DNA of 64,000 nt from positions 744,001 to 808,000 of the forward strand of contig CAZEJT010000001.1 in assembly GCA_964512655.1 (NCBI GenBank), in the 5' to 3' direction. Below the pieces are notes generated by a model. It did no database searches and was not told where the DNA came from. It worked only from the letters and a program-made list of their open reading frames with translations. Position 1 is the stretch's first letter. Each line of letters starts with the position of its first letter. A program made the translations under genes and the position numbers. The DNA comes from VBOC01 sp964512655 (GTDB lineage: Bacteria > Bacteroidota > Ignavibacteria > UBA10030 > SZUA-254). Shown here one piece after another: positions 25,384 to 33,122 of this stretch.

Positions 25384-27848
25384 CTCTGTACGCTCCTTTC
25401 TTCTCTCTGGGTGATGGGCATACGCGCAGGCCCACAGCGTGCTGCCGGGACCGCATGCGGGTTCGGCAGGACTCCGCTTTCGAGCTTGCGGTCGATTAAC
25501 TCCGCTTGATCGGCAAGGATAGGGTGCCCCGTGAGGTCCTTGAAGGATAGTGCACGATCGAGAAGGATCGCCAGCCTCACGGCGGAGAGCGATGTCCCTC
25601 CGAGGTCGTAAAAGTGATCCCGCCGGCCGATCTGTTCCCCGGGGATGCCGAGTACCTCAGACCATGCACCCGCCAGCCATTGTTCAGTCGCCGTATTGGG
25701 CTGCTCGTGGTTTTTCTCAACGACCTCGAGCTCCCCTGCCAGCGCCCTCAAAGCTTTCTTGTCCGTCTTGCCGTTGCCGCTGAGCGGAAGCGATTCTCTC
25801 CAGCGGATCGTTGCAGGAACCATGTACTCCGGAAGCGACTCGCCGAGCCGGTCACGCATCACGGCAGGGTCCAGGAATTCGCCGGAATAGAATGCCACCA
25901 GGTGCTTGCTGCGGTCGGCGCGCTCGCTCACCACTACCGCCCCTTCGCGGACTCCGGGCAGCCTGATAAGCCGATTCTCGATCTCTCCAATCTCGATCCT
26001 GAATCCGCTGATTTTCACCTGACTGTCCCTGCGGCCGAGGTATTCCAGCTTGCCCTCGGGCAGCCACCGCCCAAAGTCTCCGCTGCGGTACAGCCGTTCT
26101 CGCGGCCGGTAGGGATCTGCCAGGAACGCTTCCTGTGTACGCCTAGCATCATTGATATACCCGCGCCCGACGCACACGCCCGAGAAGACGATCTCCCCGG
26201 GGGCGCCGAGAGGCACCGGGGACAAATGCTCGTCCACGACATAGATGTGCACGTTGTTAATCGGACGGCCGAGGGGAACCCGGTCCCGCTCCGGTACTCC
26301 GCCCATGATCTCGTGGTTCGTATCGTCGGAGGTTTCAGTCAATCCGTACGCGTTCACCAGTTTGATGCCGGGCTGGACCGCGAACCAGCGCTCGACCAGT
26401 TCTTTTTTCAGGGCTTCGCCCGTCGCCGATACGCACCGCAGGTCGGGCAGTTCACGGGGGTGTTGCGCCAGATAGGTTACGAGGACTTCGAGGTAGGACG
26501 GCACAACCTGAATCACGTTAACCCCGGCGTCGACGACTTTGTCGATGAAGCGCTTCGCGTCGAGGATCGTCTCCTGTTCGATGATCAGCGTCTGACCGCC
26601 CACCAACAGTGCGGACACCAACTGCCACATGGAAATGTCGAAGCACTGGGGCCCGGTCTCGGCTACGATGTCTCCCTGGCTGATCCCCAGGTCGTCGATC
26701 TTGGCGAAGAGGTGATTGAGCATCCCTGCATGCTCCAACATTGCGCCCTTGGGCTCTCCGGTGGACCCGGATGTGAAGAAGACGTACGCCAGCTGACCGG
26801 GCGCGATGTCCACCCCGAGATCACCGTCGGCATGGCCGTCGTCCAAAGCCGCATCGATAAAGAGCCTATCCACTCCGGGCAGCGACCCCAGCGCCTGATC
26901 GAGCGTTGCGGTGCTGCCGCGTTCTGTGAGTACGAGCCGGGCGTCGGCCCGGGAAAGCATTCTGGCGATGCGGTCGGCAGGAAAATGAGGCTCGATGGGG
27001 AGGTACGCAGCGCCGGACTTCAGGATCGCGAGCAGAGCAGTCAGCCAGTCCAGATCGCGCTCGGTTACGACGGCCACCACTCCTTCGCGCGGCACTCCGC
27101 GCTTGACGATGGCTCGTGCCAGCCGGTTCGCGCGGGAATTCAGCTCTCCGTACGTCAGCCGGCTGTCCCCCCGTACCGCCGCGATGGCGTCGGGGTGTGT
27201 CCGGGCGCGCCCCTCGAAGATTTGATGAGGCCGCCGGTCGGGCAGAGCTCGTCGCCGGACGGCGAAATCGTGAATCTGGAGGCGCAGCTCCTCCGGGGAG
27301 AGAAGATTCGCTCCCTCGTGCCCGGCGTCGGGATTTGCCCCGATCAGCGACAGCACGGTGAGGTGGTATCCTGCGATCCTTGCTGCGCTCTCTGCATCGA
27401 GAACGTCTTGCCTGTACCGCAGAAGCAAAGCCGCCCCATCGCCCCCGCGGATACCCACCCACAGCACCGTGTCGCCGCCCAGATCGCCCCCGGCATCACC
27501 CGTCGGATCGAAGACGGTCTCGAACGGCGGCCCGGTTGGGCCGAGTTTCCGCACCGCCCGATCGATCTCGAGAACAACCGCCCGCCATGAGTGCGCCTCG
27601 ATCGAAATACGGCACGGCAAGGGCGATCTGTCCGCCACTGCGTAGCCCGTGCACACCTCCCGCTCTCCAGAGAGGGCGCAGAGCACCTTGGCGTGCGCAG
27701 CGAGTGGAATGGTGGAGAACGGCACAACCAGGTCATTTGCCAATTGACGTAGGGGCGCGGCGAGCGTATCAGGGATCGACAGCTCACATTCGCCGACACC
27801 GGGCACAGGCGTGGTCGTCCACCGCGGTATGACGGAAAATCCGGTCAT
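25380..27848 (-). CDS. Nonribosomal peptide synthetase, adenylation-thiolation protein
   Basis: An 822-residue protein from ATG 27848. Residues 1-200 resemble the C-terminal lobe of a degenerate condensation domain, with no HHxxxDG. The adenylation domain (about 205-700) has FFTSGSTGEPKGAM, FDISMWQLVSALLVGGQTLI, VNAYGLTETSDDTNHE, YRSGDFGRWLPEGKLEYLGR and LSGNGKTDKKAL. The thiolation domain follows, with DLGGTSLSAVRL (Ser753). Hand alignment to GrsA gives specificity residues D-I-W-Q-S-T-A-D-D-K. The paired acids suggest a basic side chain and fit diaminopropionate, made by the two upstream genes. There is no thioesterase or full condensation domain; chain growth must come from the partner protein upstream. 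Confidence 0.92.
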   Translation of the reverse strand: MTGFSVIPRWTTTPVPGVGECELSIPDTLAAPLRQLANDLVVPFSTIPLAAHAKVLCALSGEREVCTGYAVADRSPLPCRISIEAHSWRAVVLEIDRAVRKLGPTGPPFETVFDPTGDAGGDLGGDTVLWVGIRGGDGAALLLRYRQDVLDAESAARIAGYHLTVLSLIGANPDAGHEGANLLSPEELRLQIHDFAVRRRALPDRRPHQIFEGRARTHPDAIAAVRGDSRLTYGELNSRANRLARAIVKRGVPREGVVAVVTERDLDWLTALLAILKSGAAYLPIEPHFPADRIARMLSRADARLVLTERGSTATLDQALGSLPGVDRLFIDAALDDGHADGDLGVDIAPGQLAYVFFTSGSTGEPKGAMLEHAGMLNHLFAKIDDLGISQGDIVAETGPQCFDISMWQLVSALLVGGQTLIIEQETILDAKRFIDKVVDAGVNVIQVVPSYLEVLVTYLAQHPRELPDLRCVSATGEALKKELVERWFAVQPGIKLVNAYGLTETSDDTNHEIMGGVPERDRVPLGRPINNVHIYVVDEHLSPVPLGAPGEIVFSGVCVGRGYINDARRTQEAFLADPYRPRERLYRSGDFGRWLPEGKLEYLGRRDSQVKISGFRIEIGEIENRLIRLPGVREGAVVVSERADRSKHLVAFYSGEFLDPAVMRDRLGESLPEYMVPATIRWRESLPLSGNGKTDKKALRALAGELEVVEKNHEQPNTATEQWLAGAWSEVLGIPGEQIGRRDHFYDLGGTSLSAVRLAILLDRALSFKDLTGHPILADQAELIDRKLESGVLPNPHAVPAARCGPARMPITQREERSVQR

Positions 27849-27849
27849 C

Positions 27850-30348
27850 TCACAAATCCCTCGCCGGGTTGCCGCCCCACCGCGCTCCCGGGGGAACATC
27901 TTCACCTTTCATGAGGAACGAATCCGCGGCGAGATCCGAGCCATCACCCATTGTCACGCCATAGAGAACGAATGAGCCGACCCCGAGCGTACATCGAACG
28001 CCTATCGCGATCCGGTCGTACTTGAATGTGCCGTCCTCGAGCGAATGGCACTGAATCTTGCTCCGGTAGTTGAGGACACTTTCATCCCCGATCGCGGTTA
28101 ACGACGGGTCTTCGATGACCGCGCCATCGTCGAAAACCCTTCTCCCAATCCGCAATCCGATCAGCCGCAAGAGTACGTTCTTGAACGGCGTGCCGTCGAA
28201 AGCGCCTAGAAAGTGAATCGGATGCACCTTCCACAGGCGCTCGGCTGACCAGAAATCCGGGTGGTAAATGGAACAGATCGTCGGCCGTGGGGGATGCAGC
28301 GCCTTAACGCAGCGGTACACCAGGGCGAAGTAGACCCCGGTAATCACCACGCTGAGGGCAAAGAGCACGGCGCCGACGAGATGCGGCAGGGCATCGTACA
28401 GCTCGATGGCAGCGAGGTAGAAAAAGGCGAACAGGAAAATGCTCACCCAGCGCGTGATAAGGAACAGGCCGATTGTTCGGAGGTTGTATCGGTTCTTTGC
28501 CGCAAGGCCGCGGCGCTGCGGCTCTCCCGTCAGGAGATGGTCGAATCGCCTGTCGCGCTCGACTGACCGAGGAATCTCGAAACTCGGAGCCCCCAGCAAG
28601 CCTATCCCTTCCCGAATCTTTCCGTCGAGCGGAACCATTACTTTCGTCCCGAGGAGGACGTTGTCGCCCGTCCTGCCTCCCGAGGGATAGGTGACATCGT
28701 TCCCCACGAAGTTGTGGGGCCCGATTGCTACTCTCGACACACTGAACGAGGTGTTTGAGACCTCGTCATTCACCAGATTCAGCCCGCTTGCCGCCATCGT
28801 TCCGGTGCCGACGGCGCTCAGGTGCGGGTTCGCGTGCATCACCTCGTTGCCAAAATTCGAGCCCGTTTGCTCTACCGGGGAAAGGTGGTATCCGAGAGAC
28901 TGGAGGAAGTGCACGATGTAGGAGCTGTCCCCGAAGAGGAACGAGAAGAACCTGATCCTCCCGATCCGTGCGATCGCGCGATGCACCGCGTCATGGAAGC
29001 CGTACAGCGGATAGACCGTATCCGGTTTGATGAAAGGGCTCAGCAGGCGAGAAAGAACAACCGCGATCAGGAGTCCGGTGACCGCGAGGCCGAAGAAAAT
29101 CACCAGCGAGAGGATTGCGGCCTCGAGAATGAGCAGACCCGGCGTCCCGATATGTGCGGTCGGCACCAATGCTATCGCCAGTGATTCGGCTCCCTGAATC
29201 GCAATGCTCGCAGTCCCCTCGACAAGAGGGAGGTAGAATAGGAGCACGACGATCACGGCGGCCATGGCGTACACTGAGCGCCGCAGACCGCCGCACTTCG
29301 CCGGAGCAACCCGTACGTAGTTCACATCCGTACGCTGGGCGGGACACCCGTGCCAGCGTTCGCCTGCCGGCACATCCTGGCCGCTGTGCAAGGCGGAGGT
29401 GTGACCGAGCTGCGCCCCGTCCCCCATAGACGTCTTGATGTCGAGGACGCTGCGTTCGCCGACGAACACGTCCCGGCCGAGTGCCACCGGACCCGTCTCG
29501 AGCCGCCCTGCCTGCGCTCGATAGCAGTTGAAAATCGCATCTTTGCGGATTATTGTGCCTCCACCGATCGTGAGGAGATCGGTGCACACAGGCATCCGCC
29601 TCGAGAAGATCACGACACCGGGGCCTATCTTCGCCCCGAGCGCCCGCAGGTAGAGGACGTACAGGGGGGTCCCAATGAACAGGCGCGGGGCCGGGCTTGA
29701 CCGGATGAGCGTCTTGACAATCCAGAACCGGAAGTAAGGGAGACTCCACAAGCGGATCTGCTGCGTCTTCCAGCGTCCGATGAGCGCCCACTTCGCGGAG
29801 ACGGGGACGGCGCAAACGGCAAGAAGGGCCAGGCCGCTCACAACGACCAGCCTCGCATATAGTTCGAACCAGTTCGAGCCTGCCGAGACCCACTCGTAGG
29901 CCGCCACCGTGGAGAGGAGGACGATGTATGAGTAGGCCAGAAAGAACAGACCCTGCAGCGCTCCGCAGACGAAGTATTCCCACGTGCTGGTTGGCGTTGG
30001 GGCCTCGATCGCAGCTGAGACCGCCGGCCTGGCGGGCCCGGGTGATGCGTAGAGCAGCGCTGCTGCCAGGGCTCGGATCGTTGGATTGTGGTAAACGTCC
30101 TTCATCGATACCGGAGGCAGATTCCCCCGCTTCCGCACCCGGCCGCAGAACTTCGCCATTACAAGGGAATCGGCGCCCAGTTCTTCAAAAAAGTTGCTGT
30201 CGATGGAAAGAGACTCCACCTGCAGGACCTCCGCGAGGATCTCGGCGAAGGCGGACTCGGCGCGCGTCATCGCGTCGGCGGAGCGGCCTTCGACCGTCGC
30301 ACCGGGTGTGATTCCGGTGTACTCTCCGTTGTAAACTGTCGCTTTCAT
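27850..30348 (-). CDS. Pls-like membrane synthetase: carrier domain, membrane helices and LbH domains
   Basis: An 832-residue protein. Residues 25-100 are a carrier domain (FFEELGADSLVMAKF, Ser61). The rest follows the terminal part of epsilon-poly-L-lysine synthetase (Pls; NRPS terminal domain family). Membrane helices start near 125-190. A first left-handed beta-helix-like region (LGRDVFVGERSVLDIKTSMG, SALHSGQDVPAGERWHGCPA) is near 285-340, more helices near 350-440, a second such region near 545-620 and a third at 730-832 (GDESVLNYRSKIQCHSLEDG). In Pls the three C-like domains catalyse iterative isopeptide bond formation. Here the adenylation domain is on a separate gene. The start overlaps the SbnB-like stop (ATGA) after GAGGAGG. 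Confidence 0.9.
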   Translation of the reverse strand: MKATVYNGEYTGITPGATVEGRSADAMTRAESAFAEILAEVLQVESLSIDSNFFEELGADSLVMAKFCGRVRKRGNLPPVSMKDVYHNPTIRALAAALLYASPGPARPAVSAAIEAPTPTSTWEYFVCGALQGLFFLAYSYIVLLSTVAAYEWVSAGSNWFELYARLVVVSGLALLAVCAVPVSAKWALIGRWKTQQIRLWSLPYFRFWIVKTLIRSSPAPRLFIGTPLYVLYLRALGAKIGPGVVIFSRRMPVCTDLLTIGGGTIIRKDAIFNCYRAQAGRLETGPVALGRDVFVGERSVLDIKTSMGDGAQLGHTSALHSGQDVPAGERWHGCPAQRTDVNYVRVAPAKCGGLRRSVYAMAAVIVVLLFYLPLVEGTASIAIQGAESLAIALVPTAHIGTPGLLILEAAILSLVIFFGLAVTGLLIAVVLSRLLSPFIKPDTVYPLYGFHDAVHRAIARIGRIRFFSFLFGDSSYIVHFLQSLGYHLSPVEQTGSNFGNEVMHANPHLSAVGTGTMAASGLNLVNDEVSNTSFSVSRVAIGPHNFVGNDVTYPSGGRTGDNVLLGTKVMVPLDGKIREGIGLLGAPSFEIPRSVERDRRFDHLLTGEPQRRGLAAKNRYNLRTIGLFLITRWVSIFLFAFFYLAAIELYDALPHLVGAVLFALSVVITGVYFALVYRCVKALHPPRPTICSIYHPDFWSAERLWKVHPIHFLGAFDGTPFKNVLLRLIGLRIGRRVFDDGAVIEDPSLTAIGDESVLNYRSKIQCHSLEDGTFKYDRIAIGVRCTLGVGSFVLYGVTMGDGSDLAADSFLMKGEDVPPGARWGGNPARDL

Positions 30349-31373
30349 GCCTCCTCAGTCCAAGGGCCCGGCAGGAAGGAACCGATTACCGTCTCAAGGC
30401 CCTGCTGCAGAGCGAGATCCCTCACCAGTTTGCCGACGGCAAGATCAAGGACTCCAAGCCCAAAAGGGCTGAACACTGAGACGGTCCCGGAACCGTTTCT
30501 CGCGGGGGCCTTCCCTCTGAGAATGTCGGCCAGGGTACACCGGATGAAATCCCTGTGACCCACCTGCTGTTCGGCCAGGTGCACGGAGGTTTGAGCACGA
30601 CAGACATGATCGACATCATCCACAACATTATCGCACGAGAGAATGACCTCAGGGGTCAGATCCCGAAGCGAGATATCGAGGATCGCGCTCCCCGGGAGAC
30701 ATTCCTGAAGGTCGTTGAGATGGGGCGTGAGCGCCGTGGTAGCGATCGAGGTGAGCGGTGTGCTGCGGAACAATGAGCAGGCATCGGCGGCTATCTCGAT
30801 CCCGACATGATCGAATGTCATCCGGCACTTTTTCCCGAACTGATTTGCGCGTGCCTCCTCTTTGTCGAAGAGTATGAACGTTTCCACCTGGGGAAACACG
30901 GCCCGGAGGAATCGTCCGATCTCGAAATTGATTGGGCCGCACCCAATCAATCCGACCCGGTCGACCTTCCTGCCGCTCATCAGGCATTGGGCGGCGAGGG
31001 CCGCGCTGGCCGCAGTGCGCTTCGCGCTGATCACCGAGCCCTCGAGTACGGCTTCGGGCCTTCCGGTCAGAGGTGAATTGAGAATTAAGATCGCAGAGGC
31101 ACGGTCAACGCCATGTGTGAGGTTCTCCGGAAACGAGGAAACCCATTTGACGCCGGCGATGGGCGATTCTCCGCCCAGGTATGCCGGCAGAGCGATGATG
31201 CGATCCTGCGGCTTTTCCGGAAACCTCAGGAATATGGAGTGAGGCAGAGAGCTGTCGCCGTCTCCGTGTGTCTCGTAAGCGGTCCGCACCGCCTGGATCA
31301 CCTCGAGCTCCCGTCCGGAGAGCAACGACCTGACTTCAGACCCCCGCAAGATTGCTATCTTGCCATCATCCAT
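30345..31373 (-). CDS. sbnB: SbnB-like dehydrogenase, diaminopropionate biosynthesis
   Basis: A 342-residue member of the ornithine cyclodeaminase/mu-crystallin family with the Rossmann loop VGLIGCGPINFEIGRFL. SbnB-like features are DRIIALPAYLGGESPIAGVKW, DRASAILILNSP, SVISAKRTAASAALAA and the C-terminal VFSPFGLGVLDLAVGKL. SbnB oxidises N-(1-amino-1-carboxyl-2-ethyl)-glutamate to L-2,3-diaminopropionate and 2-oxoglutarate using NAD. ATG 31373 (GGAGGTGG upstream) overlaps the SbnA-like gene by 19 bases. Released 2-oxoglutarate is also the co-substrate of the operon's oxygenase. The family also contains true cyclodeaminases; pairing with SbnA makes the assignment. Confidence 0.85.
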   Translation of the reverse strand: MDDGKIAILRGSEVRSLLSGRELEVIQAVRTAYETHGDGDSSLPHSIFLRFPEKPQDRIIALPAYLGGESPIAGVKWVSSFPENLTHGVDRASAILILNSPLTGRPEAVLEGSVISAKRTAASAALAAQCLMSGRKVDRVGLIGCGPINFEIGRFLRAVFPQVETFILFDKEEARANQFGKKCRMTFDHVGIEIAADACSLFRSTPLTSIATTALTPHLNDLQECLPGSAILDISLRDLTPEVILSCDNVVDDVDHVCRAQTSVHLAEQQVGHRDFIRCTLADILRGKAPARNGSGTVSVFSPFGLGVLDLAVGKLVRDLALQQGLETVIGSFLPGPWTEEA

Positions 31374-32491
31374 GGCTCCACCTCCGGTTTGCCTTCCCAG
31401 AGATATGCGATGTCGCCAAAATGTTCCTCGACCCATTCATCCGAGTAAACGGTATCCAGGTAGCGCTCGCCGCGGTCGTGGAAAATGAGGACGCACGTCG
31501 CTCCCCGTGGTATTCGGTCCCGTACGTGATCCAGCGCCATGAGGACCCCGCCGGAGGAGCCGCCGGCCAGAATCGCTTCACTCCGTACCAACAGGCGGCA
31601 ACCCACGACACAGTCCAGGTCAGTCACCCGCACACACTCGTCCGCGAGGCCGTCGCGGAAGAGCTCGGGGCGCCTGGAGGCGCCGTGACCCGGGATGAGC
31701 CGCTTGGCCGGCTTGCCTCCGAATATGACGCTCCCGTACGCGTCAACCGCGAAGATCTTGGTCCCGAGATTGAGGTCACGAATGTACTCCGCGCAGCCTC
31801 GGAGCGTCCCGCACGTGCTCGTAGCCACGAAGAGGTAGTCAATCTCTCCGTCGAGCTCCGCCGCGATCTCGCGCATCGTCGTCTGATAGTGCGACCCGGC
31901 ATTTGAAAGGTTGGCATATTGATTCGGCCAGAAGCTGTCATCGATCGCCCGGAGGAGGCTGTGGACTCGATTGATTCGCGCCTGGAGGAACTCTCCGGTG
32001 ACCGGGTCGGGTTCTGAGACCATATCGATCTCAGCACCGTACGCCTGAAGGATGCGGATATTTTGTGACGTGGTTTTCGGGTCGACAACGCAGATGAATC
32101 GCAATCCGAGGTAACGGCACGCTTGAGCCAGTCCGATCCCAAGATTGCCCGAACTCGATTCGATTACAACGGTTCCCCCGTCGATGGCGCGGGTCCGGAT
32201 TGCTTCCTGGAGGATATGCAATGCCGGCCTGTCTTTGGCGCTACCCCCTGGATTCAATCCTTCAAGCTTTGCGAAGAGAGTGAATGGGAGCCCTGGGAAC
32301 ACACGGGTCAGCCTGACGAGCGGCGTGTTGCCGATTGTGGACAGGATGCCCTCCTTTACAGTTGCATTCTCTCGGGCTCTCACCGGCTTCAAAGATTCGC
32401 GGGGAATCCCGCCGCCATGACCCCGGTGTTGCCCTCTTCCTACCACATGCGTCTGAAAAATCGACGTCCGGTGAAATGCACTCTCATTCAT
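31355..32491 (-). CDS. sbnA: SbnA-like cysteine-synthase homologue, diaminopropionate biosynthesis
   Basis: A 378-residue PLP enzyme of the cysteine synthase family, with LNPGGSAKDRPALHI (PLP Lys), ESSSGNLGIGLAQA, CVVDPKTTSQN, ATSTCGTLRGC, VDAYGSVIFGGKPAKR, PGHGASRRPE, LAGGSSGGVLMAL and DRGERYLDTVYSDEW. These fit SbnA, which joins O-phospho-L-serine and L-glutamate, better than CysK (LNPGGS-V-KDRI and EPTSGNTG). ATG 32491 has a strong TGGAGGGG upstream and leaves a 47-residue N-terminal extension before VKEGILSTIGNTPLVRL, unlike the short staphylococcal protein. It is the first gene of the six-gene operon. Confidence 0.88.
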   Translation of the reverse strand: MNESAFHRTSIFQTHVVGRGQHRGHGGGIPRESLKPVRARENATVKEGILSTIGNTPLVRLTRVFPGLPFTLFAKLEGLNPGGSAKDRPALHILQEAIRTRAIDGGTVVIESSSGNLGIGLAQACRYLGLRFICVVDPKTTSQNIRILQAYGAEIDMVSEPDPVTGEFLQARINRVHSLLRAIDDSFWPNQYANLSNAGSHYQTTMREIAAELDGEIDYLFVATSTCGTLRGCAEYIRDLNLGTKIFAVDAYGSVIFGGKPAKRLIPGHGASRRPELFRDGLADECVRVTDLDCVVGCRLLVRSEAILAGGSSGGVLMALDHVRDRIPRGATCVLIFHDRGERYLDTVYSDEWVEEHFGDIAYLWEGKPEVEPWMMAR

Positions 32492-32729
32492 ACGATACCC
32501 CTCCAGATGTGAGCGCGGTCGAGTCAACACGTTCTGTTTCAAAGCGGGAATGAATTGGGCATGCGAGACCACCACTTGGGATCTCCAGCCCAGAGTATGC
32601 GAAGGACAGATTGCCGGACTTACGCTATTGGCATCAGCCGACGTTCGGCGGCCAACTTAAGCTCCAGCGTTCCGACATCGTCCAATGGGGCGCAGCATCT
32701 TACCGCCCGATGAAAGGCGGCGGCGGGAA

Positions 32730-32754
32730 TAATTACAGAATAATGCTGTAATTA
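32730..32754. repeat. Perfect 9-bp inverted repeat (candidate operator)
   Basis: TAATTACAG and CTGTAATTA are exact inverted copies separated by seven bases. The symmetry and A+T-rich arms suggest a dimeric regulator's site. It lies 239 bases before the sbnA-like start and about 270 before the promoter of the divergent gene. No regulator gene is adjacent, so its binding protein, if any, is unknown. The loop is small enough for an RNA hairpin too. Confidence 0.4.
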
Positions 32755-33025
32755 CAAGAACAGGACGGAGAGGGAGAATGTTCCCGGAATGTGCCAGCCG
32801 CAAGACTGAGAAGGCGATTCTCCGGCGCAAAAGTAGCCTGAAAGCGAGATTTTGAGTCGTATCCGATGGATGTTTGCCTGATTTTAGGTGTCGGGACTTG
32901 TCTTCCCTTAAGAAAGATTAATACGCGGTTAATGTGCGGGGCTTGCGTTGTCGACCATCGTTACCGAGCGCTCGTAGAGCCCTAAAATATATGGAGCTTA
33001 GCAGCGCGCTAGGGGGATGAAAGTA

Positions 33026-33054
33026 TTGACCTTTGGAGTCCATTGTACTATATT
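33026..33054 (+). promoter_or_regulatory. Sigma-70-like promoter of the 33123 gene
   Basis: TTGACC and TATATT are separated by exactly 17 bases. The -10 box ends 68 bases before the ATG, leaving a plausible leader with the Shine-Dalgarno GGAGG. Confidence 0.5.
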
Positions 33055-33122
33055 CCCCCCGCTATACATTCCTGCTCGAGCGGTCAATCCAGCACACCGT
33101 CTCACCCTTTCGCGGAGGTACT

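Larger units (their letters stand above)
32492..33122. other. Divergent intergenic region upstream of the Pls-like operon
   Basis: This 631-base region separates the minus-strand operon from a plus-strand T9SS gene. It holds a 9-bp inverted repeat and a good sigma-70-like promoter for the plus-strand gene, both listed separately. On the minus strand I see a TTGACT about 40 bases before the sbnA-like ATG but no matching -10 box, so the operon's promoter is unassigned. No coding sequence with homology was found in either direction. The segment 32700-32960 appears more A+T-rich than the operon. Confidence 0.6.

Noticed and set aside
25614..27590. Long plus-strand open frame opposite the A-T protein (658 codons)
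   Set aside because: Antisense shadow of the adenylation domain; no Shine-Dalgarno and no homology.
30345..31373. Ornithine cyclodeaminase giving proline
   Set aside because: The family is shared, but the SbnA pairing and the SPFGLGVLDL ending fit SbnB better.
31355..32491. Housekeeping cysteine synthase (CysK)
   Set aside because: Motifs and the adjacent SbnB-like gene match the Dap-forming SbnA type; a CysK would not be expected in this operon.
23621..32491. Staphyloferrin B-like siderophore cluster
   Set aside because: No IucA/IucC-type siderophore synthetase, citrate pathway or transport genes are present; only the Dap-making pair is shared.
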